Assembly (NCBI GenBank): GCA_028686985.1
Contig: JAQUBA010000005.1
Coordinates: 1 to 54,039, forward strand
Reading direction: 5' to 3'
Source: Candidatus Iainarchaeum sp.
Lineage (GTDB): Archaea; Micrarchaeota; Micrarchaeia; Anstonellales; Bilamarchaeaceae
Length of the DNA stretch: 54,039 nt
The notes beneath the pieces are model-generated. The model ran no database searches, was not told the DNA's origin, and saw only the letters and a list, made by a program, of their open reading frames with translations. The number at the start of each line of letters is the position of its first letter. Within the stretch, counting starts at the first letter, position 1. The position numbers and the translations under genes are program-made. Positions 38,794-47,077 of the stretch are shown piece after piece.

Positions 38794-39528
38794 ATGGAAG
38801 AGTCCGGTCAGTTGCTTCACGAAATACTTGCGGAGAGGCCACAAAAGCCAAATCCCACAACTATGGAAATACTCTCGCATATTCCAGCAAACACGATGGA
38901 CGCGTCGCATTCATTTTTATTGGAATTAGGCTTAACCCCTGAGCAAATAGCCTCAAGAGCAGATCTTCTGGGCAGAAACCACGAATCACTCCAAAGAAAC
39001 CTGGTTTTCCTCAAAGCATTAGGATTAACCACAGAAAAAATAGCTACACATACAGCTCTCCTGAGCAGAGATCCGGATACGCTCCAAAGGAACTTCAATT
39101 TCCTCAGGGCATTGGGCTTCACCCCGGAAAACATAGAATCACAGGCAGCTCTCCTGAGCAGAGATCCGGATACGCTCCAAAGAAATTTTGAATACCTAAG
39201 GCGCTTCTTTTCAAAGGCGTCAATTCTCAAAAATCCTTCCATTATAGGAAATTCACAAGAAACTGTGGAAGGTTCGGTGCAATTCCTGCATTCCCTTGGG
39301 ATAGATTATGAAACATATTCATTCGTCAACACCACTCCTTCCTGCAAAAGGCACAAAATCGCATTCTTGCTCAGGGAGAAATTTGGCTATTCGCAGGATT
39401 TGGCGCAAGAAGAGAAAAAGGAACTCATCGCAAAGGCAAGGGAATTTGTAAGGCGCAACCCCTTCGCATTGCGATTTAGTGAGAAGAGAATAAAAGAGAA
39501 ATTTTGCACTAAAATTCCTATTGCCTAG
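38794..39528 (+). CDS. mTERF-like 31-aa tandem helical repeat protein
   Basis: Repeats FLLELGLTPEQIASRADLLGRNHESLQRN / FLKALGLTTEKIATHTALLSRDPDTLQRN / FLRALGFTPENIESQAALLSRDPDTLQRN; TTTATAAA (38762-38769) 24 nt upstream. Confidence 0.75.
   Translation: MEESGQLLHEILAERPQKPNPTTMEILSHIPANTMDASHSFLLELGLTPEQIASRADLLGRNHESLQRNLVFLKALGLTTEKIATHTALLSRDPDTLQRNFNFLRALGFTPENIESQAALLSRDPDTLQRNFEYLRRFFSKASILKNPSIIGNSQETVEGSVQFLHSLGIDYETYSFVNTTPSCKRHKIAFLLREKFGYSQDLAQEEKKELIAKAREFVRRNPFALRFSEKRIKEKFCTKIPIA
39053..39182 (+). repeat. 37-nt exact direct repeat (39053-39089 and 39146-39182), 93-nt period, within coding sequence
   Basis: cagctctcctgagcagagatccggatacgctccaaag occurs twice. Confidence 0.95.
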
Positions 39529-40814
39529 GGATGAACCCTCGTCCTGTCCCTCGGAAAGAGCATGCATTCCCGTATATTCTCCCGGTTGGTGACCTTCATC
39601 GTCAATCTTTCCAGGCCGATGCTCCATCCCGCGTGCGGAGGCGCCCCAACCCTGAACGCGTCTATGTAGAAGTCAAAGTTCCGGGGATTCAGGCCCCTCT
39701 TTTCCAATTGCTTCTCCAACAGTTCGGGGATATGTATCCTCTGCGCGCCCGAAGAGATTTCCAGCCCCTTGTAGATGAGGTCAAACGCCTTGCACACGTC
39801 CCCGTTATCCTCTTTGGGCATGGAATAGAAGGCGCGCACGTTCGTGGGCCACTCGTGGATTATGAAAAGGTCTTCCTGGAGCAGCTCCCCCAGCTTCTTC
39901 TCCGCCTCCTTGCTGAAGTCCTCTCCCCATTCCATCCTCATGTTGTTTTCTCCGAGCAAATCAACCAGTTCCGTATAAGTGTGCCGCGGAACCTCTTTCG
40001 GAGCCGAAAATTCCGGATTCAGGAGCGCAAGCTCGTCCTTCATCTTCTCCACATTCTTCAATATGTGCAGCGAAACGTCGGAGAGCACGTCCATCGCGTC
40101 CTTGTCGTCCGCGAAGCCCATCTCTATGTCCATCTGGATTACTTCGTTCAGGTGCGTGGTCGTGTGGTGCTTCTCCGCCCGGAAAACAGGCACCGTCATC
40201 ATGACCTTGTCCAATCCCCCAACCACGGCCATCTGCTTGTACAGCTGGGGGGACTGAGCCAGGAAAACCTTCTGCTCAAAGTATTCCACAGCGAACACTT
40301 CCGTCCCGCCCTCGGTCGCCGCGGCCACAATAGAAGTGGGATGTATCTCCATGAACCCGAGCTGCGTGCACCTTTCCCTGAAGCTCTTCGCTATCTCGGA
40401 TTTTATGGCGAATACGCCGGTAACGTCCTTCTTCCTCAAATCCAGGTATCGGTAATTCAGCCGCACGTCCAGCTCGCTGGGCACAAGCCCCGTGGGGTCC
40501 ACGGGCAGTTTCCTCTCCACGAATGAGAGGAGTTCGGCCTTTGAGGGGCTTATCTCCACCCCGTCAGGCGCAATCTTGTTCTCCTTCACGGTGCCAGTTA
40601 CGGTTATCACGTCCTCCTTGTTCCTTTTCAGGACATCCATGACCTCGTCCGGCACGACGCCCTTCTTCGCGGTCACCTGCACTATGCCCGTGCGGTCCCT
40701 CAATTGTATGAAAATGAGCTTGCCCAGGTCCCGTATCTCATGGACCCATCCCGCAACCTGCACCTCCTTTCCCACGCTCGCCTTCGCATCCTTTATGTAA
40801 TGGGTCCTGAACAT
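39525..40814 (-). CDS. aspS: aspartyl-tRNA synthetase, archaeal type (probably non-discriminating)
   Basis: FRTHYIKDAKASVGKEVQVAGWVHEIRDLG, class II motifs FRAEKHHTTTHLNE, GAPPHAGWSIGLERL; start trimmed to 40814. Confidence 0.97.
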   Translation of the reverse strand: MFRTHYIKDAKASVGKEVQVAGWVHEIRDLGKLIFIQLRDRTGIVQVTAKKGVVPDEVMDVLKRNKEDVITVTGTVKENKIAPDGVEISPSKAELLSFVERKLPVDPTGLVPSELDVRLNYRYLDLRKKDVTGVFAIKSEIAKSFRERCTQLGFMEIHPTSIVAAATEGGTEVFAVEYFEQKVFLAQSPQLYKQMAVVGGLDKVMMTVPVFRAEKHHTTTHLNEVIQMDIEMGFADDKDAMDVLSDVSLHILKNVEKMKDELALLNPEFSAPKEVPRHTYTELVDLLGENNMRMEWGEDFSKEAEKKLGELLQEDLFIIHEWPTNVRAFYSMPKEDNGDVCKAFDLIYKGLEISSGAQRIHIPELLEKQLEKRGLNPRNFDFYIDAFRVGAPPHAGWSIGLERLTMKVTNRENIRECMLFPRDRTRVHP

Positions 40815-40850
40815 CAAAAACACCGTTCTTCAAAGTTCGTTTCCAGACAT

Positions 40851-41135
40851 CTATTTGGAAAGCGTAATCTCCATCGCGGAGACCTTGCTCTTGTTGCCGT
40901 CCTCCGACATCAGTTCCTCGGTCTTTATCACTATGTCGCCGACCTTCGCTTCCGGGACGAAGCGGTTCCTCACTATCTCCGCCACATCAACCGCGCGGGA
41001 TATGAGCTTGCCCCTCGCCTTTATGATTACGGTCTGCGCCCCGTTGTTGAACTGGGTGACGACCGCAAGCACGTAGCTCATGACGCCCTTCTTCCCCACA
41101 TATATGACGTTCTCAGGCCTTTCTTCCCCTTCCAT
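40851..41135 (-). CDS. albA: DNA/RNA-binding protein Alba
   Basis: [49 protein letters not shown]. Confidence 0.97.
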   Translation of the reverse strand: MEGEERPENVIYVGKKGVMSYVLAVVTQFNNGAQTVIIKARGKLISRAVDVAEIVRNRFVPEAKVGDIVIKTEELMSEDGNKSKVSAMEITLSK

Positions 41136-41253
41136 TGTATCCCCCGTTTGTTGCAGTCATTGTGGAAATGCCACGATGGCAGCTCCCCCTACTTTTATAA
41201 GAAGAATACTTTTATATTGGTTGTCCCGAACTAATCAATAGATTGTGGAAAAT

Positions 41254-43008
41254 ATGCCGACAAGAGTAGCCATATTGGACCGGGAACTTTGTATCCGGGA
41301 AAAATGCCCTTACCAGTGCATAAAGGTCTGCCCGCCGAACCGGATGGGCGACGAATGCATAGTGGTAGAGGAATCCACGCGATTCCCCGCAATCGCGGAG
41401 ACTCTCTGCATCGGCTGCGCGCTGTGCGTGAAGAAATGCCCGGTCAATTGCATAACCATCATCAACCTCGCGGGCGAGGAGGGGAACCCCATCTACCAAT
41501 ACGGCACAAACCAATTCCGGCTCTACAATTTCCCCCTGCCCGCTGAAGGCGTATGCGGGATTGTAGGAAAGAATGGAATCGGGAAAACAACCGCGCTCGG
41601 AATCCTTTCCGGCAGGATAACCCCTAATTTCGGGGAATTCAGGGAGCACAAGATGGGGGAAATCCTCCCCCGGCTCTCCATCTCCCAGCGAAGATACTTC
41701 GAAGCCGCGGGCGACAGGCAGAAGGTCAGCATGAAGGTGCAGAACGTTGAGCAGATACGGAAGGCGGCCGCACGCAGCACCGTGGATTCCCTGCTCTCAA
41801 AGATGGACGAGAGGAATGCGAAGGATGGGATAGTGGAAAAATTCGCGCTCGCCCCAATCCTGAAAAGGAAAATCTCCCAATTGAGCGGAGGGGAGCTGCA
41901 GAAGGTCGCACTCGCCGCGGCGCTCCTGAAGGATGCATCCATTTACTATCTGGATGAGCCGAGCAATTACCTGGACATAGAAGAAAGGCTGAAGAGCGCC
42001 CTCATACTTCGTGAGTTTGGCGAAGGGAGAAAGCTCATGGTCGTGGAGCACGACCTGGCAATCCTGGATTACATGAGCGATTACGTGTTCGTATTCTACG
42101 GAGAGGAGAACGCATACGGCACCTCCTCTGGCACAAAACCGGTGAGGAACGGCATAAACGAGTACCTCGCCGGCTACCTGAAGGAGGAAAACATCAAGTT
42201 CAGGGACCGGGAAATCCGGCTCTCCGGCTTCAGCGAAAGGGAGCGCAGGGGAAAATCAAAGGTTTCCTATCCGGAACTGAAGAAGGGGCTGGGCGACTTC
42301 GCCCTCTCCTGCGAAAAGGGCGACATACGCGAGGGCGAGATAGTGGGGATAGTGGGCAAGAACGCGGTGGGAAAGACCACCTTCATAAAGCTCCTCGCGG
42401 GGGTGGAGAATCCGGACGAGGGCACGGGGCTCCCCTCGCTGAAAATCTCGTACAAGCCCCAGTACATAGAGCCGCAGGAGGGGGTTGCGGTGGACGAACT
42501 GTTCTCCTCGGAAAACATAGACCAGTTTATTTCCGAAAAGGCTAGGCGCGAGCTGGGCATAATAAAATTGATGGAAAAGCAGCTCACCTCCCTGAGCGGG
42601 GGCGAGCTCCAGCGCGTCTCCATCGCGTATGCGCTTTCCCAGAAGGCGGACGTCTTCCTCTTTGACGAGCCCACCGCCTTCCTTGACATTGAGCAGAGGC
42701 TGAGGTTCTCCGACCTCCTCCGCTCCATAATCGGGGAGAGCGAGAAGAGCGCCTTCGTGGTGGACCACGATGTCTCATTCCTAGATTCGGTCGCCAACCG
42801 CCTCATAGTCTTTGACGGGCAGAGTTCGGTGCGCGGCCACGCCTCGTCCCCGTACAACAAGTTCGCGGGCATGAACGCATTCCTTTCCATGGCGAACATA
42901 ACCATGAGGCGGGACAGGGATTCCAAGCGCCCCAGGATAAACAAGCCGGGAAGCGTCCTGGACAGGGAGCAGAGGGAATCAGGGAGCTTCTACGCAAGGG
43001 AGGATTAG
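41254..43008 (+). CDS. ribosome recycling ATPase ABCE1/RLI
   Basis: Two 4Fe-4S motifs (CIREKCPYQCIKVCPP; CIGCALCVKKCP), two ABC domains GKNGIGKTT and GKNAVGKTT. Confidence 0.97.
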   Translation: MPTRVAILDRELCIREKCPYQCIKVCPPNRMGDECIVVEESTRFPAIAETLCIGCALCVKKCPVNCITIINLAGEEGNPIYQYGTNQFRLYNFPLPAEGVCGIVGKNGIGKTTALGILSGRITPNFGEFREHKMGEILPRLSISQRRYFEAAGDRQKVSMKVQNVEQIRKAAARSTVDSLLSKMDERNAKDGIVEKFALAPILKRKISQLSGGELQKVALAAALLKDASIYYLDEPSNYLDIEERLKSALILREFGEGRKLMVVEHDLAILDYMSDYVFVFYGEENAYGTSSGTKPVRNGINEYLAGYLKEENIKFRDREIRLSGFSERERRGKSKVSYPELKKGLGDFALSCEKGDIREGEIVGIVGKNAVGKTTFIKLLAGVENPDEGTGLPSLKISYKPQYIEPQEGVAVDELFSSENIDQFISEKARRELGIIKLMEKQLTSLSGGELQRVSIAYALSQKADVFLFDEPTAFLDIEQRLRFSDLLRSIIGESEKSAFVVDHDVSFLDSVANRLIVFDGQSSVRGHASSPYNKFAGMNAFLSMANITMRRDRDSKRPRINKPGSVLDREQRESGSFYARED

Positions 43009-43015
43009 GACTGGT

Positions 43016-43594
43016 TCAGTTCCTGCTTATGCTGCTTATGTCGCCGTTGCTCTCCATCTCCACCTTATAGCCGTAGGATGCCGAGGGGCTCCTCCAGGTG
43101 ACCGTCCATCCCTCCCCATCCACCTGCTTCACGGACGGGACGGTGTCCCCGTACCTCTGGATGTAGCCCTCCACCGCGGACGTGCCGGAGTTCGTGTGGG
43201 AGGCGATTATCGCCTCCTCAGGGAATGCAATCACGCATCCCATGCCCTCGCACACAGTGCATCCGGAAACCACGCGTTCGGGGGGATTCGGGACAAAGTT
43301 CTGCTCCGGGTAGAAATACTGGTAATGCGTCCTCTTCGGGCAGGGGGTGGAAAGGCCCTCGCTCGCGCTCGCCTTTATCTCAAAATAGGAGCTTCCATCC
43401 ACGTTCACCCTGTTCTCCCAGGAGATTATCCCCACAGTGTCCGCGTTCGGGTTCTTTGCCCTGAGGTCCTCCAGGACGTACTCCTCCGCGTCATCCGAGA
43501 GCACTTTGGTCTCGTAGAATTTCGTGCTTACCGCTATTACGACCGCAGCGATGATGAGTAAGACTATATAAATTGCCAGCTTCCTTTGCTGCAT
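43016..43594 (-). CDS. single-pass membrane hypothetical protein with extracytoplasmic Cys cluster
   Basis: N-terminal TM (LAIYIVLLIIAAVVIAV), then CTVCEGMGC. Confidence 0.7.
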   Translation of the reverse strand: MQQRKLAIYIVLLIIAAVVIAVSTKFYETKVLSDDAEEYVLEDLRAKNPNADTVGIISWENRVNVDGSSYFEIKASASEGLSTPCPKRTHYQYFYPEQNFVPNPPERVVSGCTVCEGMGCVIAFPEEAIIASHTNSGTSAVEGYIQRYGDTVPSVKQVDGEGWTVTWRSPSASYGYKVEMESNGDISSISRN

Positions 43595-43653
43595 ACTACC
43601 CCATCTCTCTTAGGATGGAAAACCTTATATACCGATTTAACCCATATTTTACC

Positions 43654-44061
43654 ATGGACATGCAAAAAACCAGGCCGTGGAGGGCGCTGGTTTTCATATC
43701 TCTTGTCGGACTCGTTGCCATTGTGTTTGCAGAGCTCTTTTTCCTGGACATTGCGGTCCAGTACCTCACAAAAGTGCAGATGGAATACCTCTCCCTCGCA
43801 TTCACCATGATGCTGCTTCTGGACATTTATATCTCTTTCCTCAAGGCGTCGGACAAGGTGGCGTTCCTCAAGAAGAATTCCCTGAAGATACTCGTTCTGC
43901 TCCCGTGGGGCACGATTTTCCGCGCGTTGTCCTTCCTCAAGCTGGAGAGCGCATTTGCGGAGATCCCCCTAATCTCCGACCTATTCGCGATGGAGAAGGC
44001 CGGCGCGGTAGCCAAGACCGTGATGATTGCGGAGAAGGCGAGAAAAATCTCGGAACTCTAG
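43654..44061 (+). CDS. small membrane protein, voltage-sensor-like
   Basis: TM segments, MMLLLDIYISFLKASDKVAFLKKNSLKILVLLPWGTIFRALSFLKL; start reset to ATG 43654, 22 nt after TATATA. Confidence 0.6.
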   Translation: MDMQKTRPWRALVFISLVGLVAIVFAELFFLDIAVQYLTKVQMEYLSLAFTMMLLLDIYISFLKASDKVAFLKKNSLKILVLLPWGTIFRALSFLKLESAFAEIPLISDLFAMEKAGAVAKTVMIAEKARKISEL

Positions 44062-44603
44062 TTTTCTTTCCCAAGCCCGCCCCTGCTCTCTATGGATATG
44101 GCGAGCCCCCTTGCTTTCTCAAAGATGGAGTTGAACACCGGCACGGTGAAGGCCCACACGCTTTTCCCGCAGCGGCTCTGCTGCGCTATGCGCACGGAAT
44201 CCGCCTTCCTGCGCACGGTTTTGGAGAAGGGGAGTGCGGTGGAGAAAACGAACGAAAAGTCCCTGGGCACGCCCGCCTTCCTCATCCCCTCCATCATCTC
44301 GTGCGGCGCGGTTGTCCTGGAAAATATGTAGAAAGGCATCATCATGGAGGCGGCGTGCGCGGCGGTCAGCCCCGCCCTTTCCAGCCCCCCGAAGGCGTAG
44401 AAGCTGAACAATGATATGAACAATACCAGTCCGAAACACGCGACCGCGAACTCAAGGAGGGGGACCTTGCTCAGGAGTGCCACGAGCACGAGCATCCCAA
44501 GCATTAGCGGCGCATACGCCACAGGCAGCACCGCGGCTGCGAAAACAAGCGCAAGCGCCCCAAAAAACTTCGCTACCGGCTGCACGGGACCTTCACCCCC
44601 CAT
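44058..44603 (-). CDS. ecfT: ECF transporter T component
   Basis: CbiQ/EcfT-like multi-TM, C-terminal KARGLAISIESRG. Confidence 0.8.
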   Translation of the reverse strand: MGGEGPVQPVAKFFGALALVFAAAVLPVAYAPLMLGMLVLVALLSKVPLLEFAVACFGLVLFISLFSFYAFGGLERAGLTAAHAASMMMPFYIFSRTTAPHEMMEGMRKAGVPRDFSFVFSTALPFSKTVRRKADSVRIAQQSRCGKSVWAFTVPVFNSIFEKARGLAISIESRGGLGKEN

Positions 44604-45286
44604 TCCGCGGCCTTCCCGGATTTGAATATTTTCTTCCCCCCGTACGCAACCTGCTTCCCCTCATTGAGCACGAGGTACTCCCCCGCCAGCCTTGCGAGGT
44701 ATTCGGTCTGATGCTCCACAACTATCATGGATTTGCCCTCCAGCGAGAGCCCCTTGAGTATGTCGTAAATCTCAAGGCTGGCCCTGTGGTCAAGGCTGGA
44801 CGTCGGCTCGTCCAGGAGGAGCAGCTCCGGCTCCATCGCGAGAACGGACGCTATTGCGAGCTTCTGCCTCTGCCCCTGCGAAAGCTCAAAGGGGTCGTCC
44901 GTTGCGCGTTCCTCAAGCCCCACGCGCCCCAGGGCGCCGGCAACCCTCGCCTCCAGCTCCTGCCCGCGGACGCCGAGGTTTTTCAGCCCGAAGCCCACCT
45001 CCTCCGCGAGCGTGCTGCAGAACACCTGGTCGTTCGGGTTCTGGAACACTATGCCTATCCTCTTGTCCATCGGGAGGCGCTCGCCGCCCATGAAGCGTAT
45101 CGTGCCGCCCACCTTCCCCGGCTTGAGCCCCGGGATTATGCCCTTTATCGCGTACAGGAGCGTGGTCTTTCCCGAGCCCATCGTGCCCACTACGCCCAGG
45201 CATTCGCCCTTCTTTATGCTGAAGGATACGCCGCCAAGGAGCCGCCTGCCCTTTGAGCTTACGGAAAGCCCGCCCACCTCAAGCAT
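44573..45286 (-). CDS. ecfA: ECF transporter ATPase
   Basis: GTMGSGKTTLLYAI Walker A, ELSQGQRQKLAIASVLAMEPELLLLDEPTSSLD. Confidence 0.92.
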   Translation of the reverse strand: MLEVGGLSVSSKGRRLLGGVSFSIKKGECLGVVGTMGSGKTTLLYAIKGIIPGLKPGKVGGTIRFMGGERLPMDKRIGIVFQNPNDQVFCSTLAEEVGFGLKNLGVRGQELEARVAGALGRVGLEERATDDPFELSQGQRQKLAIASVLAMEPELLLLDEPTSSLDHRASLEIYDILKGLSLEGKSMIVVEHQTEYLARLAGEYLVLNEGKQVAYGGKKIFKSGKAAEWGVKVPCSR

Positions 45287-46056
45287 CAGTCATCACCATA
45301 TCTCTTTAGCAGCCCGAACCTGTATGCCAGCACCCATGCGACGATGAACTCCACCGCGCCCTGCACCGCGTTCCAGAAGAACAGCACGAACCAGCCCATC
45401 CCGGCCCCCAGGAACGGTATGGGCAGGGAGTCCAGGAAGCCTATGAACGCCTCCGGCGGCGTCTGGAAGAACACCGGGCCGGCGAAATAGAGGTTCGCCA
45501 GCGTCGCGACCGCACCCCGCACCAGTATCGCGAGCACGAGCGCAAGCGCCGCCACCCTCACATTTGAAAGGTCTGTGGCGCCACCGGCCTTCTCCCTGCT
45601 CGCGTAATATGTGAGCCCGAGGAGCAAACCTATCGGCACCAGCCCCACGAAGTATTCCAGCATCCCCCCCCGAAGCGGGGAATAAATCCAGGTCGTGGCG
45701 AAAAAGAGCGCAAGCAGCAGCACCAGCGTCCCGATGGCCGCATACGCGTATTCCGCAAGCCCCTTCGCCTTCCCCACGTAATACGGGATGAGCAGCATGG
45801 GCAGCGTGGCGCCCACCTTCATCACAGAGCCGACAATCCCCGAAGGCGAGGAGATTAGTATTATTGCGCCGAGCACCATGAGCGTGAGGAACGCATATTC
45901 CGCCCCGAATATGAAGAGCGCGAGCATCACCGGCACCGCGGTGAGGTCAATCGTCATTCCGAAGCCCGTGGGTATCCCAATCACCTCGTTGGACACCTGC
46001 AATACGAATGCGAGCGCCGCAAGGAAGGCGCAGGCTATCAGTTTGTAAGTTTTCAT
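45286..46056 (-). CDS. ECF transporter substrate-binding (S) component-like membrane protein
   Basis: Multi-TM protein translationally coupled (TGATG) to EcfA. Confidence 0.7.
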   Translation of the reverse strand: MKTYKLIACAFLAALAFVLQVSNEVIGIPTGFGMTIDLTAVPVMLALFIFGAEYAFLTLMVLGAIILISSPSGIVGSVMKVGATLPMLLIPYYVGKAKGLAEYAYAAIGTLVLLLALFFATTWIYSPLRGGMLEYFVGLVPIGLLLGLTYYASREKAGGATDLSNVRVAALALVLAILVRGAVATLANLYFAGPVFFQTPPEAFIGFLDSLPIPFLGAGMGWFVLFFWNAVQGAVEFIVAWVLAYRFGLLKRYGDD

Positions 46057-46113
46057 GGGTATAATGATGCGCTTCCGGGTTTAAAAACTGCTTACCAAAA
46101 AATTAGTAGTGGT

Positions 46114-47073
46114 TTAATGCAGCCGCAGCTGGTCTATCCTGTATCCCTGGTCAACCGTGCATTTCTCCGGCGCCTTCATCCCCTTTTTCATTATGAGTTC
46201 GCCGGCATATGCAATCATCGCGCCATTATCCCTATTATACTCATCAGGCGCAACCCCGAATTCCACCCCGTCCTCCCTGCACATGGAGCGCAGCATCCCC
46301 TGCAGCCGCCTGTTCTGCGCAACCCCGCCACACACTATTACTCCTTTTTTCCGCGTGAGGAAGAGCGCCCTCTCGGTAACCTCGCATAGCATTGCAAATG
46401 AAGTCTCAAACAGGGAGTATGCGGCGTCCCTCTTCCCGTGCTTGCGCGCCTCCTTCGCCGCCTGCGTGAGCAATCCCGAAAAGCTGAGGTTCATCCCCTT
46501 CACTACATACGGGAGGGGCACGTACTTCCCGCCCTCCGCCAGCTTTGCCAGTTCCGCCCCGTGCGCGTATTCCATCCCTATCCCGCGCCCGAACGAATCA
46601 AAGAGGTTCCCCGCCCCCATGTCCAGTGTCTCTCCAAGGATGCGGAATTTTCCTTTATGCTCAACCAGCAGCTGGGTATTCCCCCCGCTCACGTAAAGTA
46701 TGAGCGGCTTCCTTATGCCCGCAATGCCTTCCGCTATTTTTATGTGCGCGAACGGGTGGTTAACCCCGACCATCCTCTTTCCGTATTTGAGCGCAAGGTA
46801 TTTCGCGCCCACCAGCCCGACCTTGAGGCATGCGCCGAGCCCCGGCCCTTCGGAATATGCAATCGCGTCCACATCCCGCATCTGTATGCCCGCCTTGCGC
46901 AGATTAGCATCCAGAATCCTCGCAAACTTCTCCGCGTGGTGGTCCGCCGCCTTCCGGGGCACTATCCCCTCGTTCCTCGGCTTGTAGGTGTCCCCTATGT
47001 TGGAAAGCACCTTTCCCCTATGCACTATCCCCATGCCGAGGGTGTGCGCGGTGCTCTCTATCCCCAGAATCAT
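46114..47073 (-). CDS. kae1: KEOPS subunit Kae1 (t6A synthesis)
   Basis: ILGIESTAHTLGMGIV, GVNHPFAHIKIAEG, LYVSGGNTQLL; no fused Bud32 domain. Confidence 0.96.
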   Translation of the reverse strand: MILGIESTAHTLGMGIVHRGKVLSNIGDTYKPRNEGIVPRKAADHHAEKFARILDANLRKAGIQMRDVDAIAYSEGPGLGACLKVGLVGAKYLALKYGKRMVGVNHPFAHIKIAEGIAGIRKPLILYVSGGNTQLLVEHKGKFRILGETLDMGAGNLFDSFGRGIGMEYAHGAELAKLAEGGKYVPLPYVVKGMNLSFSGLLTQAAKEARKHGKRDAAYSLFETSFAMLCEVTERALFLTRKKGVIVCGGVAQNRRLQGMLRSMCREDGVEFGVAPDEYNRDNGAMIAYAGELIMKKGMKAPEKCTVDQGYRIDQLRLH

Positions 47074-47077
47074 GCCT

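Noticed and set aside
39053-39182. Possible CRISPR-like repeat pair
   Set aside because: Only two copies, 93-nt period in frame with a protein repeat; coding tandem repeat.
39531-40526. 331-aa plus ORF
   Set aside because: Antisense to aspS; biased His/Arg/Leu composition with no family features.
43595-43653. 43594/43654 divergent gap as a symmetric promoter
   Set aside because: TATATA is 22 nt from the plus start but about 31 nt from the minus start; asymmetry makes shared use uncertain.
44477-45256. 259-aa plus ORF
   Set aside because: Antisense to ecfT/ecfA, which carry clear ABC motifs.
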